From Xiphias gladius (lineage: Eukaryota > Chordata > Actinopteri > Istiophoriformes > Xiphiidae): a DNA stretch of 64,000 bases. The notes beneath the pieces are model-generated. The model searched no databases. It saw nothing but the letters and a program-made list of their open reading frames with translations, and had not been told where the DNA came from. Of this stretch, positions 25,806-39,200 are shown one piece after another. Positions within the stretch are counted from its first letter, which is position 1. Each line of letters begins with the position of its first letter. The DNA lies in assembly GCF_016859285.1 (NCBI RefSeq), contig NC_053418.1:19741329-19805328 (forward strand). The letters run 5' to 3'. Made by a program: the position numbers and the translations under genes.

Positions 25806-27801
25806 ATGGAGGGCGCAGGCAGCGGCTGGGCAGCGGAGCCCACCGCCCCTTGTGCGAATTGCAGCGGCACCGGCGAGGTCTTTGAGGTGGCGCTGCGGAA
25901 CAGCTCGTCCAAGCGCAGCCCTCAGTTTGCGGGCGTGGAGCTGCTGCAGTCCTTCAAGCTGCTCGTCATTCCCTGCTACACTCTGGTGGCTCTGGTGGGC
26001 GTGTTCGGCAACTACCTGCTCCTCTATGTCATTTGCCGCACCCGCAAGATGCACAACGTCACCAACTTCTTCATCGGAAACCTGGCCTTCTCGGACATGC
26101 TGATGTGCGCCACATGCGTCCCCTTCACGCTGGCCTACGCCTTCAACCCGCACGGCTGGGTGTTCGGGCGTTTCATGTGCTACCTGGTGTACCTCGTCCA
26201 GCCTGTGACGGTGTATGTGTCAGTCTTCACTCTCACCGCCATCGGTGTGGACAGGTAAGGTCACGGTGAGCCAGAGGAACCGTGCACACGCTTTGGCAAT
26301 ACACCCCATTCGCATGCAACCTGTCTCTCACTGATAGGCCATAGCCAGCCATGCGTCATCAAATCAGCAAGAAGCGACCAGCTGTGAGGTTTTCAGCCTG
26401 ATGCATTTATAGACCGCCTGTTATAAACGCCACATAAATGTATAAATAATAGGGTACATAATGCCTCACATTGAATGTCACCATAACTTGAAGAAAATTG
26501 CACCAAATTGCAGAGGCAGATGCTAATGTCAGCCCCTGGATGTAGAGGATTTTTATGCCGTCTCTGAAAATAACCTACCTACTGAGGTTCCAGGAGCGTA
26601 GTGAACATATACAAGCATAATACAGGCATATATTACAATAATATGGGACCCGTTTTTTCACAAGTCTTCCTTGATTAGTCTAATACTAGTCCTGAAGTGT
26701 ATTGTGGGGTATTTCTTTGAGAAGCAATACTTGAGATGTTTCAAGGATAGTGGATCTCCAATCGCTTTTGTGTCTGCACTCCAAAGCTTTTACTGAAGGT
26801 TCATTGTGTGTAAGTTTGGTGAGCTGGGAGTCCATGGAAATTCAACATTTACCATTTGCATCTGTAAAAACGTGCGGCTTGTAGCTGCTCACACTACGCA
26901 GCTCTTGTGCAGGAAACCCAAATCCTGCTTTGTCTGTTGACCCTGGGATACAGTGGCAGATCTGAATTGGATTTGATATTAGTGAAGATAAAAAACATGA
27001 TTTTTTTTTTTTTCTGATTTGGTGTTGACTGAGTTGTTTGCTTCATGAGGCTGTATTATCTGTGGTGCCTGTTGAACTTGTTTGGCATGTTTTCCCCTAC
27101 AGTTTAGCTAGACAGATCTAATCTAATCCAGCTCTACTCTATTCTCTCCTCTCCTAATTTACAGATACTATGCCACAGTGCACCCTCTGAAAAAGCGCAT
27201 TTCAGTCTTGGCCTGCACCTACCTTCTGTCCAGTATCTGGCTGCTGTCCTGTGGTCTGGTGGCTCCGGCTGTGGCTCACACCTACCACGTGGAGTTCAAG
27301 AACGAGGGCTTCACCATCTGCGAGGAGTTCTGGATGGGCCAGGAGAGGGAGCGGCTGGCTTATGCGTACAGCACCCTCTTCGTCACCTACGTCCTGCCTC
27401 TGTCAGCGCTCTGTATCTCTTACCTGTGCATCTCTGTCAAACTACGGAACTGCGTCGTACCTGGCCACCACACCCAGAGCCAGGCAGAGGCTCGGCGCAT
27501 GCGAAAACGCAAGACCTTCCGCCTGGTTAGCCTGGTGGTGGCAGCATTTGGCATCTGCTGGATGCCCATCAGTGTCTTCAACGTTCTGCGTGACATTGAC
27601 ATTGACCTGATTGATAAGCGGTACTTTCTGCTCATTCAGCTGCTCTGTCACCTGTGTGCAATGAGCTCATCCTGCTGTAACCCATTCCTCTACGCCTGGC
27701 TGCACGACCGCTTCCGTGCTGAACTCCGCAAAATGTTCACATGCCGCCGTCGCATCGGCATCTCGGCCAATAACTGCGCCACTGCCAGCGTGGTTTTGTG
27801 A
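25806..27801 (+). CDS. prlhr2: Prolactin-releasing peptide receptor (PRLHR2 type GPCR)
   Basis: Two exons, 25806-26254 and 27165-27801, encode 361 residues of a class A peptide receptor that binds RF-amide peptides of the PrRP/C-RFa group. N-glycosylation sites are at N18 and N32. The GN of TM1 is at 68-69, the TM3 DRY at 149-151, and CWMP (TM6) and NPFLY (TM7) are intact. HTYHVEF and CEEFW in the second extracellular loop, VKLRN-x-VVPG after TM5 and AWLHDRFR-x-ELRK after TM7 are shared with mammalian PRLHR (GPR10). The C-terminus SVVL resembles the mammalian SVVI tail, which binds PDZ proteins such as PICK1 and GRIP. The intron splits the arginine codon of DRY (AG|A). Assignment to the second PRLHR paralogue rather than PRLHR1 is inferred from location. 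Confidence 0.88.
26255..27164 (+). other. prlhr2 intron
   Basis: A 910-base intron with donor GTAAGG and acceptor TTACAG after a long CT-rich tract. It holds nothing else recognisable. Confidence 0.85.
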
Positions 27802-29204
27802 AGCTCCTTGGTTTTAGGCTACTGCCGGTTAGTGTTCGTTTCTTGGGCAGTAGAGTATACTCATCTCGTTCTGGTAACATACAGGTAAAGCAAAATTAGA
27901 TAGGTGTATATGGGTAGGACTCTCTAGTTTCTATGGTGGCCTAGCTTTCACACAAGGCAGCCACATTAAATTTTGCTCTGTTGTGTACCAAAAAGCTGAA
28001 AAAAAGAGTACACCGATTTGGCATTGAATTCCTATAACATCCTGTAACAAATTTGATGAAGCAGAATCCGAGATATCATCTTTTTCGTTCCACGAATTCT
28101 CCTTCCTTGTCATAAACCTGGCACCTACATTACCCACAGTGTGGCTTGATTGCCGACAGTTCGGTTGGAGATTTGGGTGTGTTAGTAATAACGGCTTATG
28201 TAGCGTCAAGCCACTAGCCTAAAGCAGAGATGGGGAGCGGGCTACAGAGGTCTGGTAAGCTCACTACTTTCAAACTACTTTCAAACTCCACAACTCCGTT
28301 TTTTTTCCTTTTTCAAACCTGTAGTCTTGTAGACGCCACCAACATTGTCTCAAGTGACATCCATACAGGTAATTTATCAGATTTTGCGCAGCTCCCTCTG
28401 GAGCCACAAAAAGGCTTTAGACAACTTTTTTCACATATGCAGATTCACTTCCCAAGACCGCTAAACAGACCTTTATGTGTAAAATTGGTGAAGTTCCCCT
28501 TGAAGCCCAAACACAGTAGATTGACTGTCGACTGCCATGTGTGTTTATACAGATGCAATCACACCGAGTACCATGCCTTTTGTAAATTTAAGATTTAATT
28601 TCTCTGTTTTTGAAATGTCTTTCACAGGAGGTCAGCTCATTGGAAAAAATCTTATTGTATGATCTATTTGGTTGTTTGAACCATGAAAAACAATATGAAA
28701 AAAGATTTTAAAAATGGGTCAAAAACATATACTTTTGTTTTCAAAAAAAGACTAAATAATATCATCAGATAGATGGTCACTGTAGTTTCTGCAAACGTCA
28801 CACAAGCAGGAGTAAATTGTGAATTTGTTGGGGACTATTTTCTGCTGCAGATTTGGTGTGCTAGCAAATAGTCATGACAGCAGGACGAAATGTGTGGGAT
28901 TGATTGGGAATAAACTACAGTGCCCCTCTTCATTATAATGAAGGATCATTTCACTCTCACTGGTGTGTTTTTAATAGTTTTTGGACAAAAATGGAGGTCT
29001 ATGGCACTCAGGCTTTAGATACTCTGTAACTGTTAGAAGGATTAATTCATTGTTGATGTTTGTCTTTTCAAAAAAGAAAACTGGGATTTGTTGACAATAA
29101 TAAAAATATCTATCAGCAAACTTATCTGAGTCAGAAATATACAGTATTGCATTTTTATTTCCATTTTTAGGGATCAGTCCAACATAGCAAACAAAATCCC
29201 ACAC
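27802..29204 (+). other. prlhr2 3' UTR and flank
   Basis: No coding sequence is recognisable. The first 1.1 kb probably forms the receptor 3' UTR, ending at the AATAAA at 28909. A short tandem duplication, CTACTTTCAAA, occurs twice around 28263-28285. Confidence 0.45.
28909..28914 (+). terminator. Poly(A) signal, probably of prlhr2
   Basis: AATAAA located about 1.1 kb after the receptor stop codon, with a T/GT-rich stretch (CTGGTGTGTTTTTAATAG, near 28960) downstream. It is the first canonical signal on this strand after the gene. Confidence 0.4.
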
Positions 29205-31265
29205 ACTGTCTAACTTGCAATGATAAATTTATTTTCAACGTTTCACTGCTAGACTTTCACCAGGCAAATGGTTTGTGACAATGAGGAGCCATCTTAAATA
29301 GCAGTGGCTTTAGGCCTGCAACCAATCACATTACCCCATGTGAAATAGAAAGACATGAATACCAAACATCAATTTACTGTATAAAAGTTTCTCGAATCAT
29401 ACGTACAGCTAGAAAATTCAAAATATATTGTAGCAATAATACATAGTAAATTTACCCCAAAAATCTTACAAGAAATGGGTAAATTACTATAAAACGAATG
29501 CCTAAGGCCCTAAAGGCTAAACTGTATTCTCAAAAAGATACATTCCCCAAATATTACAGAACACATTTTAGATGAACCTGGAGGGATACAATTACATGGC
29601 ATATGAAAACAGCATCAGTACATAAATAGAACTCTTCATAATAAATAAATACAACAAGACCTCTCACAATTCTAATGGGCAAACACTACAGATGTTAAGT
29701 AACAATAATCAAATCTACCTCTACCTCTAAATAGATCCTGCAGGCCCCAAAGAAAAGAATTACATTCAAAAAATGCACATATGTGGTAGCTTACATTTGT
29801 TGGATGAACTTAACATAGCATATAAAAAAGTCATCACCAATCATAAATATACTTTGACCTTCCAAATTAATAAATATAATGGACATCTAGTCTAGGAAGA
29901 TTCATGCTGCATCAATGCATACATATATAAATGGACACAATCAACAGGTCACATTGGTAAATGAAGCCAATAACATACGTACTTATTCATAAGTATACAG
30001 GACTGTCTGGGGCTGGACAAGAAGTCCACAGAAAACAATGTACAGGAGATATACTGAAAATATTCAGAGTAAGGAATCACAAGAAAAAGTTACGAAGTAA
30101 TTCATCATTCAATCTTTTAAGGGCTAATGTTTGAAAAGTATAAATCCATGAAGCCTCACGCTGTTTGAGTAGTTTGTTATGCCCCCCCCCCCAATGGTAG
30201 GTGACCTGTTTGATACCAAAGAAACGTAATAAAGCGATGTCATTGCGAGCGTCATTGAAATGCAGCTGTCCCTGCTGTGCAAATCTGTTTTTCATACCCC
30301 TGGCCCTCTCCATGAAGTCTTCTATGGAATCACAGGTCTTTCTCAATCAAAAAAAGGAAGTAGGGTGAAAACTTGTAGCCAGCAACAAGGCGTTTTTGTC
30401 AGTGTCCTTCCAGTAGAGTGTTGTAATGATGGAACCCATTTTTTTCGTGACCCACATGTCAAAGAAACTCACTTTTTCATGACTGTATTTTGATGTAAAT
30501 TGCAGTAACAAATTGAGTAACAAAATTTGCCAGTTCACCTGAACTTCCATCATATATACAGACGATGTCATCAATGAATCTGTACCATTTTATAATCTTA
30601 GACAGATGATTGTTCTTGACTGAAGACAAAATTTCTCCCAAAAAAAACTACAGATAAATTAGCATAATCAGGTGCACAATGGTGCCCATGCTCCTGCTTG
30701 AAAATATAAATCATTTTCAAAACTGAAATGGTTGTATTTCATAACAAATTTGGCTTAGTCAATGATAGGCTGGTTAGGAAGGATGGATGTGTTGTTGCGG
30801 TCTTGTAAATAAAAACTTAAGGTCTCCAAACCACCTTCATGGGGTATGTTAGTATGATGGCTCGTGATATCAGGAGTCAGCTGAAAGATGGCATGAAATT
30901 TTATCAATGAAATCACTACTGTCCTTGATGTAGACTGGCAGGGTGTGGAGGGGGGCTTAATGAAGAAGTCCACAAAGTTTATGTGCCACAATGGGACGGC
31001 CTGGAGGGTTGGTTAGGGATTTATGTACTTTAGCCAAAGTGTATATTATAGGCCGTGTAGGGAGCTTGCAATATAGAAAATCAAGTTCTGATTCCGAAAT
31101 CCAACCTCTCTTTTTAGCATCTTCAAGATAAGAAGGTATTTCCTGTTGAAAAGAAATGGTGGGGTCTGGCATTTGACAATTTAGAGAGAATTTCATGCCT
31201 ATATTTCTCAGCATCTAGGATATAGATACCACCTCCTTTATCAGCTGGTTTGATGACAATGGCTT
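29205..31265 (-). mobile_element. Decayed Penelope-like retroelement
   Basis: On the minus strand, reading from about 31262 downward, broken frames show Penelope-type reverse transcriptase motifs in the right order. They are IVIKPADKGGG (near 31260-31230), YTLAKVHKSLTNPPGRPIV (near 31040-30980), a degenerate HTNIPHEGG block (near 30850-30830) and the catalytic RFIDD at 30567-30581. MKNRFAQQG follows at about 30290. A jump then leads to the element's C-terminal segment (RFFGIKQV and LLKQREASWIYT, about 30220-30140), which normally follows a GIY-YIG nuclease domain. That nuclease core is missing. Frames shift several times, so the copy is dead. The left end carries a terminal-type sequence, AAACGTTGAAAATAAATTT, read on the minus strand near 29250-29230. 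Outer limits are approximate. Confidence 0.8.
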
Positions 31266-33222
31266 AAATGTTCATCATTTCATACAAGGAAGCTTTTTTT
31301 TATAAAAGATTTTGTATCTTGCTCCACAACTCTACAACAGGTATGTATCGACGCATTGTTTGTGTGTGGAAAAAAGGTATCCCATCCCAAAGCCATTTAT
31401 GTTCCTTTCCTACGCAGCTGTTGCATGAAATAGATGTGCCCTGTGGTCGTCTGTTCATAGATCAGTCCCAACTACTTTATTTTGTTTTCTGAACTGTAAG
31501 TTTTATATATATTTTTAAAATTATTTTTTTCTTGATAAATGTTACAATACACAAAATGATTACTAAACAACATAACCCTGCTGGAAGTGGGAGATACACA
31601 TAACGAAAAACACATAAGACAACAGCTGGAGTTGTCAATGCAATTTGTAGCTTGTTTGAAGGCTTATAAAATGATAAGTGTTATGTAGATTAACATTTCA
31701 TTTCTGCAAGTTGGTTTTATTTCTTTCAAAATGTACATAAAATTATTGTAAGTAATTGCAGATACAAAAAATCTGGGGAAATAATTAGTGTCTTTATTTC
31801 AAATAAAACCATATTTTGCTGAGTAATCACTCCTTTCAGAAGTTTTACATTGGCTGTAGAATTTTTTCACGTCAGACAAACACATCAGGCTGCAAATTTG
31901 TTGAACTCTCACTCCAGAAAAAGCAGAGAGATAGCCAACATCCAGCAAACATAAAAGTCATGAAAAAAGGTTTTGAAGGCACAGGTCTGTACATTCTGAA
32001 GATTAATATTGCTATAATTTCTGCCAAGACATCAAACAGTATTATCATGTAAAGGCGTAGATGCAGGTTTTCATTCATTTATGTAGTTCAAATACAAAGA
32101 CAAGGCTAGTTATTACTGATACTGAGTCTATTAGGGTTCCTCTGATGATTCATTTTTGACCAGCTCTTGGTTTTTATTTTATAAATACAACACAAACATC
32201 ACAGTGATCAAAATCTTACATTATTATTAGAAGAGTTTTGAGTATTTACTATTACTTGCATAATATTTTACTTTCAGCAATGTGCACAGGCTACATTACT
32301 ACCACATAAAGGAAAAAAACTGCTGTAACTACTGTGTACTCAAGGTATATACAGTACATAGTAGCTGCTTGCTTTTATTAATTGCTGGTTTTCTAAATAA
32401 CACCTCTTTGAAGCAAAAGTAGGCACAATATCTTTTTAAGGACTGGACGCCCAGCTGACATTCAACTGTGGTGAGTGACACAGGTGAAACTGGTTAAAAA
32501 AATACATGCTTGATGAAAATAAATAATTAAGACTTCAGTGGTGGAGGGAAAAGTCAGCGTGCTCTTGTTATATGAACAATCATGGTCTTGACTTGGCTGA
32601 TGAGGCCAGAATTCATAGTTACTATCTGCAGCAATGCACTGCAAGTTAATTAAACAATTTATTGCAAATATATTTACCGTTCATTCCTACCTCATCAAGA
32701 TGGTGCATGAATTTGGAATGGTTGTAGTTTATGCGTATGTTAAGGCATCGCACAGTAGTACGTTACACAAAGCCCAGTGTAAAGAGTTTAAAAAAAAAAA
32801 AAAAAAATGTCCAGAGAATAGTTTAAGAAAACTATACTTTTCTCTGCATTGTAAGTATATTAAATAAAGCTCAACCCAAGTTTCATCAAGTATGGTATAT
32901 AAATCAAGATGAAGAATATATTTTCATGTAATACGTTTTTTTTAAGCAAATTCTAGTACCTTAGTGTCACAACAAATACCTTAATTTGCCTATATAAAGA
33001 TATTTACTCGCTTGTCATTAAGTAATCACCAAGTATAATTAGTTCAAAGACAACTTTCCAGCATTCTCAAACAAATTTGACTCTGAAACTAAAAAAAGTG
33101 CATATGCTCTAAGACCTTCATAGAGATTGTGTCTCTCAGTACACAGTGACAACAGTACAAACTCACACAAGAGACAAAACTGGGACCTTAAGTGGGACTC
33201 TCTCCTTCGAGGAACCATGACC
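31266..33222. other. AT-rich flank, rab11fip1 3' UTR side
   Basis: No gene is recognisable. Part of this stretch must be the 3' UTR of rab11fip1 on the minus strand. AATAAA on that strand occurs at 32658-32663 and again near 31794, but neither has a clear downstream GT-rich element, so the transcript end is not assigned. There is an A run at 32790-32807. Confidence 0.4.
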
Positions 33223-36200
33223 TTACACTGGCTTGGCAGGGCTAAGGGCTTGCAGGATACTGGGTTTTTCCTCTATGACGCGGAGCAGCAGGTTGTCGAT
33301 GTACTCTTCGAGCTCAACGATCTTGGCGTCCTTCCTGGACAGGTCTGTTTGCTGTTTCACCACCAGTGTGATCAGCTCTTCCTGGGTCAGCTGAGAATAG
33401 GGTCCACTTTGACCTGAGTCTGCCACCTGAGGGGCATGCAAAAAGTTAATGCAGCATATACCATCTAAACATTTGATTAATTTAATTAAGTACATATTGA
33501 ACTGTTAAGAGCTCTTTGGTTTATCCGCAGATAGAATAAACTCACGAACGCTTTTTCAGAGAATAAAAAAAAAAGAAATAAAAAAAATCATCTCATTATG
33601 TCTTACTTACTTAGTTTTCCACAGCTCTCAGCCACATCTTTTTATCAGCAGATGGAGTTTTTCTTAAGTTATTGAAAACTGAGAAAAAAACTCCTTCCGC
33701 TGAGTCGAAAAATGTGGCAAGTGGACTTTTTTGTGAAGATTTTTTTTTTTAATCAAACTGCTATTTTCAAGGTCAAAAATTAAACTCATTACATAACAAT
33801 ATTTTCAGAGTTTTCAAATGTGAAAAATCATTCACTCCAACTGCAACTGACATTTTTTTCATGGATTTAATTTTTAAATTCCATTAATATTTCTTTGGAT
33901 TTACTCAAAAAAGCACTACTTGTAAATATGTAAAATGTAGATTTTGTTGCAGGGTGAAAAGAGATTTTATGTAATGCATCCCAGAGTTCCTCCAGCAGGA
34001 AAATCCAATTAACTTGGCGTGTGGGCACATGTCAAATCAAGTCTTTTGGTCTCAGTGTGTTATTTATGTCATGATGGTACCTTAATCTTCCCCAGTGTGC
34101 TGTCCCGGACCTTTATCTCTTTCACAGCTTGGGTGCTGGTGGCATGCTGGCTCTCAACTGAGGTCAGGGGCTTCACGGGATGAGGCCTGTAAAGAAAAAC
34201 CACACATTATTATAAAGCCCTCAGAAAGATCACTCCACGTACAACAATATATACAGAAACTTCACAGAAAATAATTTTAAAAAATAAATATTATAAATAG
34301 GAATTAAAGATTAAACGATTTAATCTAGTATTTTGCAGATCTTCCAAATCACTCCACTGTGATCTACGTGCAATACTCAGAATTAAACTCAAAATAAGGA
34401 AAGTAAACCAAGAAATCACAAGCTTTCAAAATAGTCAAACCCAAGGTAAATCCCAACACCTTACAATACAACAGCATCAGCCATACGCAAATCTAGATAA
34501 ACAGTCCACAGAAGCATTCTTTGTAAGTGGCCTCTTTAATCTCACCTGCGTGGCGTTGAGGCTAGCCCACCTCCATTGCTAATCTGAGCATTGACAGGCT
34601 GAACCTCAGACGGTGAAACCCATGCTCGCATTAGTGTCGTCTTTCCCAAAGACAAACCTCCTGCTGGTTCCTCCGTAATTACCTGGAGGGGATCTGAGGA
34701 AGTGAAAGCGTAGGGCGCAGTAAAAGTCTCAGCTCCAAATGGATCCTCTCCTCCATAAAAATTGCTTTGTGTTTTTAAATCAACTTGATGCTGAAGTGTT
34801 ACAGACTCATTCATGACATCGCTTGTGGGGAGGCTTTGTGTGCCTTTATTATCTGAGGGAGTTTTTGGCGTAAGAATCTGTTTTTGTCTCTGCGAATTCC
34901 TTCTTTGGAAAACAGAACTGACTTGTTTTGAATCATCATCTTTTTTCCTGTGTTCACTGTGTTTGTCTGAATCACTGCCATTAAAAATAGCAAAGGAATC
35001 TGTTGGCTCATCTTCACTAAAAATTTTATAAAGATCATCTGCCGTCATTCCCCGATCGTCAGGCTTCTGTTCTTTCTGTATGTTGCCAGTAAAGAGGTCG
35101 CCGACTTCTTGCTTCTGCTTCACCTGTGTCCATGGGCCTTTGGAAAGAAACTCAGTACTGGGGAATGGGTCAAACTCTGAAAAGTTCTCCTTTGTCTGCC
35201 CGCCCTTTTTGTCCAAGCTGCTCACACTTTGACTAAATAACTTTTGGGTGTCACTGTTCATATTTTTGTCCGGTGTCACAGCAGAATCTTCTTGCTGTGT
35301 TGGCTCTTTGCCGTTAACCCTCCGTCTGGGTTTGGTTGTTGGCGCTTCTTTGTTCATGGAGAACTGCACTTCCCTTTGTTCATCTGCTGGAGCTGTATCC
35401 ATGTGGCTAGTTGGGCTGGGTACATGTGTTACTGCAGGAGGTGGGTGCAACACCTTCTTTGCTCCATCCATTGACATCCCGGAGAGACTTTCTCTGCTTG
35501 AGATGTCAGTGTTTACAGGTCCTGGGATTGCAGATAGATTAGGCCTCATGACAGATTGCTCAGCAATGTTCTGGCTTTGTCTTTGACTAGAATCTGCTAC
35601 TGACTGAGGGTGCTGAGATGTGACTGGTTTGGGGGGAGCTGGAGCAGCTACTTTTTTTGATGACATAGGTTTGGTCTCCTGACTTTGTGTTTGATGATAC
35701 CTCATAGCAGGACTCTGTTGTGAGATGGAAGACCTAGGACTTGGTTCATGCTCCCCTGGGCCATCCACACTCATCTCTGGGCCAATAAATTCAGGTGGAG
35801 TGTCCCTGTGTCTCTGACTGACCTCAGCGATTATATGATCCCATCGAGTGTGCCCTTGCACTCCATGCCTTTTCTGTGGATAGAGGGTTTCATAATCAGG
35901 AAGTGGAAGAGACGTTTTTTTGTCATGTTGTGATCCATCTGCTTCTACATATGCAGGGTTCTTGATCTCTCTGACAGGAACGTGATTTCCTCCAATTTGG
36001 GTTCCATGTACATGATACCGAGGTGGCAGGGGGGCTTTTCTCTTCTTCTCCGCCATGGTGGTTGAAGATCCCAAAGATTCCACCGATGACAAATTCTCTG
36101 TGCTGCAACAGGGCAAACCAGACTGGTTTTGACTTATGTTTGGCGGAGCCAAGGATGAGTGGAGGTTGGAGAAATTATCAGGGGACTCAGATGTGACACT

Positions 36201-39200
36201 ACAGAGGTTGGACTCAGATGTGGCTGGGGAAGGACACAGCTGACTGTGGGTTTGGCAGTCAGCGGGTTCACACTTCAGAGATTGAGCCAATCTGCCAAGG
36301 AGTGAAAACAAAGGCCTACAGGTCAGTGTGACCATCACATCACCTAAAGTCACTTCCACCAATGTACAACCCGTCACCAATTTAACCAGCGTCTCGCATG
36401 TCAACAAGTTGGTCAACAAAAACTATTCAATCCCCGTTTACAACCTCACATTAATGTTAACAATGGGATACAAAACAATTTATCCTAAATCTTATACAAC
36501 TGAGAACAAATCTGTGATCTGTGACAACAAACTTCATTGTATCACAGTTATGCACTAGAAAAGGCTCCCATTCAATATGACAAAATCCTTTGGTTATAAA
36601 ATGGTCCACTGTTCAATGTCAATGGCCAAACTAAAGACAGAACTTGATATTCACATGTCTTTCAATTACATTTTCTGTTTTTAGCTGTGACTTTCTCACA
36701 TTGAGAAATTTCAACCTTCCAACACGTAAAGACTACAATGTGACATTTCTGCTTTAAGATTTTGCCACTTAGATCATCCTAGGTAACCCAAAGTGGGATT
36801 AAAATATAACAAAATATATATAACAACTTAATACAAACAACTTTAAATGCGTTGTCTAGTATCTGCCATCTAGCAAACCTCCTTAAAAATAAGGATTACT
36901 GCAACATCACTGCCAATAGCGAGCACAAGCCCCTTACAGTTATGATCCAAAAATAAATAATCCAGTCCAATCCACTTCAGAAACAACTTTTAAAAAAAAT
37001 ATAAAAACAGAATCCAATCACCCAAGACAGCTACATAGAAAGTCACACTGTGGCTCAGTCACTCCTTATGAGCTCTGGTCAGTCCACAACCTGCCCCACA
37101 ACATCTTCACAAACACTTGCCACACCCAGATTCTCATCTCTACAGAGACCAAACAGGTCAAACAGGTCCGTCATCCACTGGATGCAATTCAAAGTTTTGG
37201 CCAGACACAAGGTTGAGTCAACATGAACAGAGACAGGATGGAAAGTTGTGAGTTTCAGTGTGGACAGACATGGTGTAGGATAAAAATTAATAACCAGAAA
37301 TATGTGTTATGTTTTCTTAAATAACATTTGTAACTGATATGTGCCTCTTACTTGTGCCTGGATAGTAATGCACATACCACCAAAAAGGTTACGGAATGTG
37401 CGGGCACGGCTGTGGCCCCATTCATCAAATTCCAGTCACACAAGTCTAAGAATAGTGTGACTATAAGCAACAAATAGCATGCCAAGCATCACAACAGTGA
37501 TTTAACAACAGCATTATTACATAGCCGCAACTTGTTAAGAGTATAAAATGCAACCAAATGAGAAGAAGGCCTACCTGGGTTTGACTGCAGACACTTTAGC
37601 CGTGCGGTTGAGGAAGACCATGGCAGAGGGGGTTTGTGGGTTGCGGCTGGATATTTGATGATCAGCTTTGCTTTCATTACTGCTAATTGTAGGATCTAAA
37701 CTGAGGGGAATGTCCACAAAGGGGTTGGTGGAATGGTGGGAGATCGGTTGATCAGGATCTCCTGAGTCACTGCGAGGGGCTGGTGTAGGTAACTCCTCTT
37801 CAGTGTGTTGCTGAACCTCCTCTTTTTTCTCCTCCTTCTTTCTGATCATTCCAAAAAGAGTCGACAGCCTGTCACTCATGGAGGCCTCCTCCTGTCGTTT
37901 CTGCTCCTCTACTTTGCGACGCTCCTCCTCAAACCTCTGATTCTCTGCTGCTTCCAGTATCCTGCGCTCTTCCTCTTGCTTTCTTTTCTCTTCTTCCTCC
38001 TCCTTCTGTTTCTTACTCCTTGCTTCATCCTCGAGGAAGTGTCTCTTCCTCTCCTGTTCTTCTCGGTATCTGAGCTCCTCTTCCTCCTGCAGTCTCTTGG
38101 CCTCTGCTCTGTATTTCTCCTCTTCCTCCAGCCTCTTTGCTTCTGCTCTGCGCCTTTCTTCTGCCTGCCTTCTCTCCTCCTCCTCTTGATGGCGCTGTTG
38201 CTCCATTATGGCTCTATCTGTAGACTCACGCCTGTAGGTGGGGACAGGTACACTTTTAAAGGAATCTGCAGAGACATCAGAGGTGTGTTTGCGGACATCC
38301 TCCACAGAGCCTTGGCCTGAGCTGTTCAGACTGAGTGTAGATCCACTCTTGGGCTCTGCCTCCTCTGTGTACACATGGCTGCCGTTGATGCACAGGTTGT
38401 TCAGATCACTGTTGCTCTGCTTGGAGCGACCCAGTAGGGAGAAAGGACCCTGAGAGACCTTGCTGTCAGAGCTGCCTGTCCGCTTGTGTCCCAGGAATTT
38501 GAATTTCTTCTTAACTGTGGGAGCAGAGAAAGTGAAGCCATATGTCATTGTTGCCATGCAAAACCCCATTATTTAACTTGCACTGTGCAGCACACTAAAG
38601 ACAACTGTCCACATACAGTACACAAAGAGTACAGAAAGGTCAAGTTACCCTCAGGAGAGTCTATGTTCAGGCCAGATGAGCGGCTGCCACTGAGAGATGA
38701 GTTCTTCTCGGGAAGAGTCCCCAATGTAGACATGGACTGCGAGATGTTACGATGCAAGTTTGATTTGGGGGCAAAGAGGGTTTTGAGCTTTGATTTCTTT
38801 TTCGCCCCTGGAGACTGATTGAGTGACTGTGCATCAGCCTCTCCCTCACTGTCAGTGAGGACCTGGCTGACAGATGGAACAATAGCTGAAGCCGAGTCAG
38901 AGAAGCCATCCTTTTTCTTCCCACGGACTTTATCTTTCAGCTTGGAGATTCGGGAGCGTGGTTTGTCCTGTATAGAAAGGTCAAACATGCTAGCCGACAT
39001 GTTGTTTCTCATAAACTGTATATCCAGAAACACCTCCCCTCGCGCCTTGTCCTCTTTTCCAGTCTTGTCCACCAGCTTGAACCACCTGCAAATGACAGAA
39101 AAAAATTAATCAGATGTTTAAAACAGAATTTTTGAAAGCTGAGAGAAATTTTCTTTAGAAATAATGATAGACATAAAACTTTGACATTTTACATAGTTTC

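Noticed and set aside
28230-28598. 122-residue frame after prlhr2
   Set aside because: Lies in the probable 3' UTR; low-complexity phenylalanine run and no family resemblance.
35248-35586. 112-residue + strand frame inside rab11fip1 exon 4
   Set aside because: Antisense of a proven coding exon, with no start context or family match.
37805-38320. 171-residue leucine-rich + strand frame
   Set aside because: It is the antisense of the GAG/AAG-rich charged helix of rab11fip1, which reads as CTC/CTT leucine codons. Shadow frame.
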